Shown one piece after another: positions 14,994-23,197 of a DNA stretch of 64,000 nt. The notes below the pieces were generated by a model. The model made no database searches. It worked only from the letters and a program-made list of their open reading frames with translations, and was not told the origin of the DNA. Origin of the DNA: Nocardia vermiculata NBRC 100427 (GTDB taxonomy: Bacteria > Actinomycetota > Actinomycetes > Mycobacteriales > Mycobacteriaceae). The position numbers and the translations under genes were made by a program. Each line of letters opens with the position of its first letter. The first letter of the stretch is position 1. Where the stretch lies: NCBI RefSeq assembly GCF_001613265.1, contig NZ_BDCA01000001.1, forward strand, positions 248,001-312,000. Direction: 5' to 3'.

Positions 14994-16673
14994 GTGCTCG
15001 AGTATCCCTCGCCCCGCGCACGGCGCGTCCTCACGCGTCTGCTGTGCGGGCTCGTCCTGCTGATCGCCGCGGCGGTGCCGGTCACCGCGACCGCCGCACC
15101 GCCGCCGGCGTATCAGTGGCGCCAGGAATTCCTCACCACCCCGGACGGGGTGCGTCTGCATGCCGATATCCTGCGTCCGGCCGGAATGGCTGATGACGTG
15201 CGCACACCCGTGATCATGACCGTGAGCCCGTACCGCAACCATCTGGCGTTCCTGACCGAGGTCTATCCGGAGGGCGGTCCCTCGACGCGCGACCTGTATC
15301 CGGAACTGTTCCTCGATGCCGGATACACGTATGTGATCGTGGATCTGCGCGGTTTCGGTGGCTCCAGCGGCTGCCCGGACTTCGGCGGGCCCGGTGAGCA
15401 GAGCGATGTGCGCACCGCGGTGGAATGGGCTGCCGCGCAACCGTGGTCGACCGGACGCGTCGGACTCACCGGGACCTCCTACGAGGCCTGGACCGGAATC
15501 ATGGGCCTGGCCACCCGGCCCGAGGGGCTGGCGGCAGTGGCCGCATTCGAACCCGACGTGGACCCCTACAGCTATCTGTACATGGACGGCATCTCGTGGA
15601 AGTTCTCCGGTAAACCGGTCACCGAGGACGGTATCCGGCCGGCTGAGATGGCTGGTTTCGAACATCTGCTCATCTCCTCGACGCCGGGGCATCCGGCCGA
15701 TTCCGCGGAATACCGGGCCAATGCGGCACGACTGCCCGCGGAATGCGCCGAGCCGTACCTGTCGGGGCTGCTCGACCACGACCGGGACAACCAGTTCTGG
15801 AACGACCGTGACCTGGTCGAGCGGGTCCGGGGCAGTGATATCCCGCTGTTTCTGGGCCAGGGCTTCCTGGACTACAACACCCGCGCCTACCGCGTCGTCG
15901 ACCTGTGGAAGAACCACAATCTGCCCGAGGACAAGGCGTGGTTCGGTCAGTGGGGGCATCAGAACTGCCACGAGAAATGCGGCACACCGCAATTCGACAG
16001 CGAGCTGCTGGGGTTCTTCGACAAGTATGTCGCACAGCGCGACGTGACGGTGCCCGGGCCGCGGGTCACCGTCGGCACTCCGGACGCCCGCTGGCGCAGC
16101 GAGAAGTCCTGGCCACCCGCCGATTCCGCGATGGTGGCCATGCCGGTACACCCCGGTGAGTACACCGATCGCGGGGTGGTTCCCGGGCCCGACCGCGAGT
16201 ACTGGACGCTGTCGCAGCCGTTGCCGGCGGATCAGCATCTGTCCGGCGTCCCCACTGTCGCACTGAATCTGGACGGCCCACCGAATGCCGCGGTGGCCGC
16301 CGAACTCTACGATGTCGCTCCCGACGGCCACGCGACGGTCGTCACCGTGGGAATCACCCCGGTCACCGAGTCCGCGACCATCCGGATGCTGGCCCAGGAC
16401 TGGACCGTGCCGGCCGGACATCGGATCGGGGTGCGGATCACCGATGTGCTCGACACGGTGTGGGCGCATGTACCGGCCAACGCCCGAGTGCGCGTGCTGT
16501 CGGGGACCGCACAGCTGCCGCTGCTGACCCGCACCCGCGATTTCGATCTCACCGGCGGTACCAGCGAGGCTCTCGGCAAGTGGATGGCCCGCCACGCCAC
16601 CACACTCTCGCCGGAGGTATTGCGCGCTCCGGCTGTGCAGGTGGGCTTCCCGGATCGCGGAGGCGATCGATGA
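14994..16673 (+). CDS. Secreted CocE/NonD-type alpha/beta hydrolase
   Basis: This 559-residue serine hydrolase has a cleavable signal peptide (hydrophobic core LLCGLVLLIAAAVPVTATA). The catalytic serine is in GLTGTSYEAW, a CocE-type GxSY motif. The acid is probably in GQGFLDYNTRAY and the histidine in GQWGHQNCHEK. A C-terminal jelly-roll domain follows from about residue 400. The family includes X-Pro dipeptidyl peptidases and cocaine esterase, but the substrate here is unknown. The start is GTG. The next gene, an M20 peptidase, overlaps the stop by four bases (ATGA), so the pair is probably coupled. Confidence 0.88.
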   Translation: MLEYPSPRARRVLTRLLCGLVLLIAAAVPVTATAAPPPAYQWRQEFLTTPDGVRLHADILRPAGMADDVRTPVIMTVSPYRNHLAFLTEVYPEGGPSTRDLYPELFLDAGYTYVIVDLRGFGGSSGCPDFGGPGEQSDVRTAVEWAAAQPWSTGRVGLTGTSYEAWTGIMGLATRPEGLAAVAAFEPDVDPYSYLYMDGISWKFSGKPVTEDGIRPAEMAGFEHLLISSTPGHPADSAEYRANAARLPAECAEPYLSGLLDHDRDNQFWNDRDLVERVRGSDIPLFLGQGFLDYNTRAYRVVDLWKNHNLPEDKAWFGQWGHQNCHEKCGTPQFDSELLGFFDKYVAQRDVTVPGPRVTVGTPDARWRSEKSWPPADSAMVAMPVHPGEYTDRGVVPGPDREYWTLSQPLPADQHLSGVPTVALNLDGPPNAAVAAELYDVAPDGHATVVTVGITPVTESATIRMLAQDWTVPAGHRIGVRITDVLDTVWAHVPANARVRVLSGTAQLPLLTRTRDFDLTGGTSEALGKWMARHATTLSPEVLRAPAVQVGFPDRGGDR

Positions 16674-18028
16674 CGCCGGGCGGACCGGCTCCGGCCGATG
16701 TCGACGATGCCACCGCGCAACGCCTTGCCACGGCGCTGCGGTGCATCACCGTGACCCGCGACGAGGCCGACCCGGATGTGGTCGAATTCGACCGGCTGGC
16801 AACTCATCTCGAGCAGAGCTACCCGCTCGTGCACCGCCACCTGGAGCTGGAGCGGTTCGGCCACGGGCGGCTGTATCGCTGGGCGGGAACCGACCCCGGC
16901 ACGGCGGCGATTCTGCTCGCCCACCAGGATGTGGTGCCGGTCGACGACGAGCAGGGCTGGACTCATCCTCCGTTCGCGGGCGTGGTCGACGACGAGTTCA
17001 TCTGGGGGCGCGGCGCGATCGACGACAAGAGCCGGATGACGGCGATCCTGGAAGCCGCCGAAGCGCTGCTGGCCTCCGGCCACCGGCCGCGCCGCACGCT
17101 GTATTTCGCGTTCGGCCACGACGAGGAGATTTTCGGGCGTGCCGGTGCCGCCCGGATGGCCGCCCGGCTGCGTGAACTCGAGGTGTATGCGGATCTGCTG
17201 CTCGACGAGGGCGGAGTCGTCACCGACGGCGTCGCAGACGGCGCCACGACACCCGTCGCCACCGTGATGCTCGGTGAAAAAGGATGGGCCACAGTGCGGT
17301 TGACGACCACCGACACCGGTGGTCACTCCTCGATGCCGGGGCGTGAGACCGCGGTAGGGCGGATCGCGCGGGCCGTCGCCCGGCTCCAGGACCACCCGAT
17401 GCCGCTGCGGTTGACGCCGGTGATCGCGGATATGCTCGCGCGACTGCGACCCACGATGAGCCAACCACGCCGGTCGGCGCTGCGGTTGGCGCCGGTGGCG
17501 AGCGGGGTGGTCACCCGGATGATGGCGGCCCGTCCGCAGACCGAGGCACTGGTCCGGACCACCACCGCACCCACGGTGATCCACGGTGGCGTGAAGGCCA
17601 ATGTGCTGCCGCAGCGGGCCGAGGCGCTGGTGAATTTCCGTATCCTGCCCGGCGATTCGGTTCGCGGCGTACTCGACCACTGCCGCCGCGTGGTGAACGA
17701 CCCCCGGGTCTCGGTGGAGACGGTGGGGGCATGCTCGGAGCCCTCCGACATCACCGGCCCGGGGCCCGTCTTCGAGGTGATCGCCGAGATCACCCGCGCG
17801 CTGGTTCCCGCGGCCGTGGTGACGACGGGCATCGTGCCGGGTGCCACCGATTCGCGCTATTACGACGGTCTGGCCGCCACCCGGTGCAATTTCGCACCGA
17901 TTCTGGTCGACGCCGCGGATCTGGATCGTATTCACGGCACCGACGAGCGGCTCTCGCGCGCCAACTATGCCCGGCTCATCGAGTTCAACCGCAGAATTCT
18001 GGCGCACTTCACCGAGGCCGGTGGCTGA
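16670..18028 (+). CDS. M20-family metallopeptidase (PM20D1-like)
   Basis: This 452-residue cytoplasmic enzyme has the M20 metal-ligand pattern: the first His and Asp in LLAHQDVVPVDDEQGW, the bridging Asp in GRGAIDDKSRM, and the glutamate pair in FGHDEEIFG. The dimerisation lid follows (GEKGWATVRLTT and GGHSSMPGRE). The pattern resembles PM20D1, which makes or splits N-acyl amino acids, and succinyl-diaminopimelate-like peptidases. Substrate assignment is tentative. The ATG overlaps the CocE hydrolase stop, so both may process the same amide or ester compound. Confidence 0.85.
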   Translation: MTPGGPAPADVDDATAQRLATALRCITVTRDEADPDVVEFDRLATHLEQSYPLVHRHLELERFGHGRLYRWAGTDPGTAAILLAHQDVVPVDDEQGWTHPPFAGVVDDEFIWGRGAIDDKSRMTAILEAAEALLASGHRPRRTLYFAFGHDEEIFGRAGAARMAARLRELEVYADLLLDEGGVVTDGVADGATTPVATVMLGEKGWATVRLTTTDTGGHSSMPGRETAVGRIARAVARLQDHPMPLRLTPVIADMLARLRPTMSQPRRSALRLAPVASGVVTRMMAARPQTEALVRTTTAPTVIHGGVKANVLPQRAEALVNFRILPGDSVRGVLDHCRRVVNDPRVSVETVGACSEPSDITGPGPVFEVIAEITRALVPAAVVTTGIVPGATDSRYYDGLAATRCNFAPILVDAADLDRIHGTDERLSRANYARLIEFNRRILAHFTEAGG

Positions 18029-18065
18029 TGCCGGGAATGCCGGGGTCCGCGGCTAGGCTCAGCCC

Positions 18066-18473
18066 GTGCGAGCTACAGCAACGTTCTCCGTCAAATCCTT
18101 CGTCGCCACCGACGTCCTTCCCGATCCGGACATCCCGACCGCGACGCCCGTCGGAATCGCCCGGCTGGAAAAGCATTTCGAGGGTGAGGCCGTAGGGCGG
18201 GCAGCGACCCTGTTCACCTCCGCGTTCGATCAGCTCACGGGGGTCGGCACATATGTGGCGATGGAATCGTTCGAGGGCTCGCTCAACGGGCTCGCGGGCA
18301 CCTTCAACTTCGCGCATTCGGCGACCACCTCCGGCAGCGACCGCACCGCCGAATTCTTCACGATCGTGCCGACCAGCGGCACCGGTGAGCTGAGCGAGAT
18401 CACCGGCACCGGCGGGATGGCCGTCGACGCGGACGGCACTCACCGGATCTGGTTCGACTACGAACTGGGCTGA
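18066..18473 (+). CDS. DUF3224 beta-barrel protein
   Basis: This 135-residue protein matches the DUF3224 family, a small barrel related to allene oxide cyclase. Typical segments are FSVKSF near the start, then GTYVAMESFEGSLNGLAGTF, ELSEITGTGGM and a C-terminal HRIWFDYELG. No catalytic role is established. The GTG start lies 37 bases after the M20 peptidase and may belong to the same transcript. Confidence 0.75.
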   Translation: MRATATFSVKSFVATDVLPDPDIPTATPVGIARLEKHFEGEAVGRAATLFTSAFDQLTGVGTYVAMESFEGSLNGLAGTFNFAHSATTSGSDRTAEFFTIVPTSGTGELSEITGTGGMAVDADGTHRIWFDYELG

Positions 18474-18580
18474 GCGGCTCCGGTCGGGCATACCGCGACA
18501 CGACCGAGCCGCGGTATGTCACCGCAGCGGACTGTCGTTAGGCGACAATGGTCGGCGCGGAGGGTGGACGGAGGTCGGCG

Positions 18581-19417
18581 ATGACAGGCGATACCGGTGT
18601 ACTCGACACCGCGCACGGAGAGGTCTTCTGGCGGGCCTGGCTGCCCGAGCAGCCGCCACGGGCGATCGTGGTGCTGGTGCACGGAGTCGCAGAACACTCC
18701 GGCCGCTACGACCGGGTCGGGAAAATGCTCGCCGACAAGGGCTTCGCGGTCTACGCCGATGACCACCTCGGCCACGGACGCTCGGCGGGAGCACCGGCCA
18801 ATATCGAATCGATCGACGTCGCCGCCGACACCGTGGAGCGCATGCTCGCTCTCGCGAGCACGCGCTTTCCACATCTCCCACGTTTCGTGGTCGGGCACAG
18901 CATGGGAGCGTCGATCACGCTGTATCTGGCCACCCGGGCGCCCCTGGACGTCGCCGGGATCGCGGTATCCGGTCCGGCGCTGGTGTTCGACGACGCCAAT
19001 CCCGTGCAGCGCCTGCTGGCCCCGGCTCTGAGCCGGTGGACGCCGAACCTCGGTGTGTTGCAGCTGGATTCGAGCGGGCTGAGCCGGGATCCGGAGGTGG
19101 TGCGCGCCTACGAACAGGATCCGCTGGTCCACCGCGGCAAACTCCCGGCCCGGACCGCCGCCGAGATCCTGCGCGGCGCCCGTCACGTCCTCGGGCATCT
19201 CGACGCGCTGCACGTGCCGACACTGATCATGCACGGTGGCTCCGATTCCGTCACCGACCCGGCCTCCACCGATCGGGTCGAGGCCGGGGCCACCGGGACC
19301 GAACTCACGGTGCGCCGCTACCCCGGCCTCTACCACGAGATCTTCAACGAACCCGAACGCGACGCCGTCCTCGCCGACCTGGTGCGCTGGTTGGAGGACC
19401 ATATCGGCGGGCAGTAG
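18581..19417 (+). CDS. Monoacylglycerol lipase-like alpha/beta hydrolase
   Basis: This 278-residue protein shows the monoglyceride lipase pattern: HGVAEHSGRYD (oxyanion region), the nucleophile in VGHSMGAS, the catalytic Asp after LIMHGGSD and the His in GLYHEIFNE. It probably releases glycerol or fatty acid from monoacylglycerols in the cytoplasm or at the membrane. ATG at 18581 is preferred because GGAGG precedes it at normal spacing; an upstream ATG at 18548 would add 11 residues. The lumazine synthase gene follows 10 bases downstream. Confidence 0.87.
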   Translation: MTGDTGVLDTAHGEVFWRAWLPEQPPRAIVVLVHGVAEHSGRYDRVGKMLADKGFAVYADDHLGHGRSAGAPANIESIDVAADTVERMLALASTRFPHLPRFVVGHSMGASITLYLATRAPLDVAGIAVSGPALVFDDANPVQRLLAPALSRWTPNLGVLQLDSSGLSRDPEVVRAYEQDPLVHRGKLPARTAAEILRGARHVLGHLDALHVPTLIMHGGSDSVTDPASTDRVEAGATGTELTVRRYPGLYHEIFNEPERDAVLADLVRWLEDHIGGQ

Positions 19418-19427
19418 CATCCGGGGA

Positions 19428-19895
19428 ATGAGCAATACCGAGCAGGGGCGTATCGCGTTCGTCCGGGCCAGCTGGCACCGGTCCATCGTCTCGCAGGCGT
19501 ACGAGGGTTTTCTCGCCGAGTACGGGGAGCAGGGACATGCGGCCGAGACGGTCGAGGTCTTCGATGTGCCCGGCGCGTTCGAGATCCCCCTGCACGCCCA
19601 GCGACTGGCCCGCACCGGGCGCTATGCGGCGGTCGTGGCGGCGGCCCTGGTGGTCGACGGCGGCATCTACCGGCACGATTTCGTGGCCTCGGCCGTGGTC
19701 GACGGGCTGATGCGGGTGCAACTGGACACCGATGTGCCGGTGTTCTCGGTGGTACTGACTCCGCATCACTTCCATGAGCACACCGAGCACCTCGAGTACT
19801 TCACCAAGCATCTCTACGGCAAGGGAGCCGAAGCCGCACGGGCGGTCGCTGCGACGCTGAGCTCGCTGTACGCGCTCCCCGGAGAAGCAGGCTGA
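19428..19895 (+). CDS. ribH: 6,7-dimethyl-8-ribityllumazine synthase, RibH2-like
   Basis: This enzyme condenses 5-amino-6-ribitylaminouracil with a four-carbon phosphate to make lumazine, the penultimate riboflavin precursor. At 155 residues it has SWHRSIV, VPGAFEIPL and VVDGGIYRHDFV; the last fits the RibH2 type known from Brucella and relatives more than the icosahedral RibH1. No other rib gene is near, so it is probably a second, stand-alone copy. The ATG follows the lipase stop by 10 bases, and a hairpin follows the gene. Confidence 0.87.
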   Translation: MSNTEQGRIAFVRASWHRSIVSQAYEGFLAEYGEQGHAAETVEVFDVPGAFEIPLHAQRLARTGRYAAVVAAALVVDGGIYRHDFVASAVVDGLMRVQLDTDVPVFSVVLTPHHFHEHTEHLEYFTKHLYGKGAEAARAVAATLSSLYALPGEAG

Positions 19896-19903
19896 TATGC
19901 CAC

Positions 19904-19939
19904 CGGCGGCCGTGAGTCGAATACTGCCCACGGCCGCCG
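19904..19939. terminator. Bidirectional hairpin terminator between convergent genes
   Basis: The perfect 11-base arms CGGCGGCCGTG and CACGGCCGCCG enclose a 14-base loop. They lie between the ends of ribH and the zinc peptidase gene, so the hairpin can serve both. Confidence 0.7.
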
Positions 19940-19945
19940 CATCGA

Positions 19946-21427
19946 CTAGGTGTAGTTGGCCAGGCAGGCACCCTCACCGTCCAGGACACCGGTACGGAAA
20001 GCGTCGAGCCGCTGGTATCCGCTGGGAACCACCGCGCCGTCGGCATCACCGGCGGCCAGACCGTCTGCGAGCAGACCCGAGACGGCGGCGTCCAGATCAC
20101 CCGCGGTCAGGCGCGGATCGCTGGCCGGATCGCTCAACTTCGTGGTGACCACGCCGGACAGGCAGGCGGTACGCAGGCCGGCCGATTCCGCACCGGTCAG
20201 CGACAGGTTCCGCTCTCGTTCCACCGCCAGCAGGTAGCGGGAGATGAATACGACATAGGCGTTGTAGTTACCGTCCACGACCGCCGAGAGTGGTTCGTCG
20301 GCACCGGGGAGATCTCCGGCCCGTTCGGCCAGTTCCGGAACATCGGTGCCGACGGTATTGGTCGCCGGACAGTACGAAACCGGTTCGACCGCCGTGTCGT
20401 TCGGGCAGTTCCGCACGATGCCCGAGTAATCGAGCCGGGGCGGTTCGGCCAGGGGATAGAGCCGCTGCAGTGCCGCGGCGACCACATTCAGCCCGTCGAT
20501 GTCGACGCCCATCTGGTTTTCCTTGTCACCGGGTTCGAAGCTGGTCGGCAGCCCACCGCGGCGCTGCTCGATCTCCTTCTTGTCGATGGTCTTGCAGCCG
20601 TCGGTGCCGTCGGTCCAACCGATCTGCACCGCGGTGACCCGCTCGAATGCCGAACCGTGCACACTGTCCGGATCACCGGGGTCCTGATCGCGCACCGCCA
20701 CTGCCGCACCGAGGACCCCGTTGAGCCCGTCGGTCGTGTTGAGCGTGAAATGCGCGGCACCACCTTCGGCCACATGCCGCAGGAACACACCGGCGAAGCA
20801 GTCGGCCTGCTGCTCCAGCACGATGCCCGGAGCGAAGAAGCCGTTGAGCTTGGCCTGAGCCTGCAGTGAATGGCCGTATTCGTGGGCCAGCACCATCACC
20901 ACGGCCATATCGCCGTACTTGTCGGCAACCAGTGGCAACAGCCGGCCGCGGTCCCAGCCGATGGTCTTGTTGATCTTGCAGTAGGCCGCGTTCACCACGT
21001 GATAGGTGCTCGACAGGCAGAAACGGACCGCCTGTTCCCGGGGTGCGGCCGCATCCCAGGAGATGAACCGATCGACCGGGTCGAATGTGCCCGGGAAGAA
21101 CTTGCCGTATTCACCCGTCCAGTACTCCTGCAGGTCCGACAGGGTATTGAGCGCGAGCCGATCCATCAGCCCGCCATCGCCGTTCTCCGCATGCAAGGGC
21201 GCGTCGGGCACACCCGGGCGGGGGCCGCTGGGCACCGAAGCGCTCGGTGCCGCGCCACTGAGGGCCCACGGATCGTCCTGGGTCGCGGCGACATCGTGCG
21301 CCACACCGGATTTCGTCTCGCCACCGCACCCGGTCAGCGCCACACCGAGCACCAGCAGCCCGGCCAGCGCCACCGCACGCACCGAGTACGCCCCGCGCAT
21401 CGAGCGGCCTCGCCTGTTGCTTCTCAT
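19946..21427 (-). CDS. Lipoprotein neutral zinc metallopeptidase
   Basis: This 493-residue exported protein has a basic start, a hydrophobic segment and the lipobox ALTGC (cysteine near residue 33). The zinc site is HEYGHSLQ, with a likely third ligand in EQQADCFAG. It matches the family of predicted neutral zinc metallopeptidases in mycobacteria, whose substrates are unknown. Five or more cysteines in the mature part could form disulfides. It is transcribed toward ribH and ends at a shared hairpin. Confidence 0.85.
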   Translation of the reverse strand: MRSNRRGRSMRGAYSVRAVALAGLLVLGVALTGCGGETKSGVAHDVAATQDDPWALSGAAPSASVPSGPRPGVPDAPLHAENGDGGLMDRLALNTLSDLQEYWTGEYGKFFPGTFDPVDRFISWDAAAPREQAVRFCLSSTYHVVNAAYCKINKTIGWDRGRLLPLVADKYGDMAVVMVLAHEYGHSLQAQAKLNGFFAPGIVLEQQADCFAGVFLRHVAEGGAAHFTLNTTDGLNGVLGAAVAVRDQDPGDPDSVHGSAFERVTAVQIGWTDGTDGCKTIDKKEIEQRRGGLPTSFEPGDKENQMGVDIDGLNVVAAALQRLYPLAEPPRLDYSGIVRNCPNDTAVEPVSYCPATNTVGTDVPELAERAGDLPGADEPLSAVVDGNYNAYVVFISRYLLAVERERNLSLTGAESAGLRTACLSGVVTTKLSDPASDPRLTAGDLDAAVSGLLADGLAAGDADGAVVPSGYQRLDAFRTGVLDGEGACLANYT

Positions 21428-21595
21428 ATCGAGTTGTCCTCCCCGAAGTTACTGTCGACGCCCGGACCGACGAAGATCCGGATTCCGCACAGCGGCTCCC
21501 CCCGTCTCCGAGCGCTCACATAGTAATCGGGTGACGTCGCGAACGTGCAACATCCGCAGCGGAATTCGAACGCCGCAGAATTCGAGCCCCGAGGT

Positions 21596-22969
21596 TCAGT
21601 CCTGCTTGCGGTGCGGGACGAACTCGAGGGTGAGCAGCGCGGCCGCGGTGAACACGATCTCGCGCCAGCGGATCAGCACGAACCGCTGATCGCCGAAGGA
21701 GTTGAATTTGCGCAGGAACCGGAACAGCGATTCCAGCCGGATCAGTGGATCCAGGGTCCGGGCCAGCACGTAGATCAGCTGCGCCGAGCGGGTCCGGTCC
21801 TTGTCGGCGAACAGTTCCGGGAAGGCCGCGAACGCCAGCGAGATCCGTCGCACGCCGCGCTCCCGGCCGTATTCGACGAGGTCGACGATCATCCGCTCGT
21901 CGAGGCCGTTGGGTGCGTCCTTGCGCCGCCACGGCACATCGAGGCTGAGTTCGCTGCCGTCGTTGGAGGAGCCGTAGCGCTGGAAGCCGGCGACCCGGCC
22001 GTCCCCGTCGCGTGCGATCACCACGAGCATGCCCGGATGTCTGCCGTCGAGCAGATGGTCCAGGATCATCGAGAAGCCGCGAGTCTGATGGCCCGTGCCC
22101 CATTCGTCGACGATCCCCAGCAAGGTGGCGCGCATCTCGGTGTCGAGGTCACGTTCGGCGATCACCTCGGTTTTCACGCCGAAGTTGCGGGTGCGGCTGG
22201 CCGCCTGACGCAGATTGCGGAATTTGCGGCCCACCATGTCGAAGGACCCGACATCCACCACGACGTCACGACCGATCGGAATGGCGTGCATGCCGTGGTG
22301 GTCGGCGGCCCGGCTGCGCCACAGCGCACTGACGTCCGGGCTCGCCCCCAGCACCGCGATGCGCCAGCCCTGTCCGGCGGCGAAATCGGAGAATTCCGAG
22401 ATGAGCGTGCCGAATTCGGCACGGTTGCCGATCGGGTCACCGGCTACCACGGCAATGCCGAAGCGGGCGCGATATCCGATGGCCGCGCTGGAATCGCTGC
22501 CGAAGAAATAGGATTTGGCCGAGTGCAAGGCGAAGGGAGCCAGTGGGTCGTCCACCGTGCGGTCCACCAGTGCGGCGATGCGATGGCGCTGATCGGGCTG
22601 CGGGCGTGACCCCTGCGGCAACATCATGATCAGGCCGGTGGAGGCCAGGCAGAGGAACCCGATGGTGTGGTGATCGCCGCGGTAGGCGATATTCGACACC
22701 CCGAGCACGATCACGGCGACGGTGAAGTGCGGCAAGGTGATCGGGCGCCGCAGATGCAGCCCGCGCGCGATGAACAGACCCGACAGCGAGACCGCCACGA
22801 ACCAGGCGTGGTCGACACCTTCCCTGGATGCGCGATCGGCATCGTAGAGCAGCACCACGCCGACCAGCAGCAACACAGCGATCAGCGGAACCCGTATCGC
22901 GCGCGTGGGACTGACCGCAGCATCCCGGTAGGTTCGGTAACCGGTTACGGCCGACTCGAGTTCTGCCAT
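21596..22969 (-). CDS. DUF2156 membrane protein, MprF/LysX-like aminoacyl-lipid transferase
   Basis: This 457-residue protein has about five N-terminal transmembrane helices (residues 20-125) and a cytoplasmic DUF2156 domain. That domain, made of two GNAT-like folds, uses aminoacyl-tRNA to modify phosphatidylglycerol in MprF and LysX. Markers include FFGSDSSAAIGYRARFGIAVV, GRKFRNLRQA and GLDERMIVDLVEYG. The large flippase helix set of MprF and the lysyl-tRNA synthetase half of LysX are absent. ATG at 22969 is chosen because GGAG lies at good spacing. Two tandem operator-like repeats are upstream. The amino acid used is unknown. Confidence 0.8.
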   Translation of the reverse strand: MAELESAVTGYRTYRDAAVSPTRAIRVPLIAVLLLVGVVLLYDADRASREGVDHAWFVAVSLSGLFIARGLHLRRPITLPHFTVAVIVLGVSNIAYRGDHHTIGFLCLASTGLIMMLPQGSRPQPDQRHRIAALVDRTVDDPLAPFALHSAKSYFFGSDSSAAIGYRARFGIAVVAGDPIGNRAEFGTLISEFSDFAAGQGWRIAVLGASPDVSALWRSRAADHHGMHAIPIGRDVVVDVGSFDMVGRKFRNLRQAASRTRNFGVKTEVIAERDLDTEMRATLLGIVDEWGTGHQTRGFSMILDHLLDGRHPGMLVVIARDGDGRVAGFQRYGSSNDGSELSLDVPWRRKDAPNGLDERMIVDLVEYGRERGVRRISLAFAAFPELFADKDRTRSAQLIYVLARTLDPLIRLESLFRFLRKFNSFGDQRFVLIRWREIVFTAAALLTLEFVPHRKQD

Positions 22970-23049
22970 CTCACGTACTCCGATCCCGACTATTCGCGTA
23001 TACCACCACAATATCCGGAACGCTCGTTCCGGCTCAGTGTCGGGTCCGC

Positions 23050-23091
23050 GATGTCCCACACAGCGACACCGATGTCCCATACAGCGACACC
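23050..23091. repeat. Two tandem 21-bp operator-like repeats
   Basis: Two units differ at one base. Each holds an imperfect palindrome with arms TGTCCC and GCGACA around a 5-base centre. The 21-base period is two helical turns, so two repressor dimers would sit on one face of the DNA. They lie 80-120 bases upstream of the DUF2156 gene, and no adjacent regulator gene is visible. Confidence 0.65.
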
Positions 23092-23197
23092 ACTGTGCCG
23101 CGCGGCCGTAACCGACCACGCGGCATGCCTTTGTATCAACCGATATCGCGAGCAGAGTGTTCCCCGCAACACCTTTTCGGTTGCGGTTCGGCGTTGT

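Noticed and set aside
14856..16595. 579-codon frame antisense to the CocE hydrolase
   Set aside because: The CocE frame has a signal peptide and catalytic motifs; the antisense frame has none.
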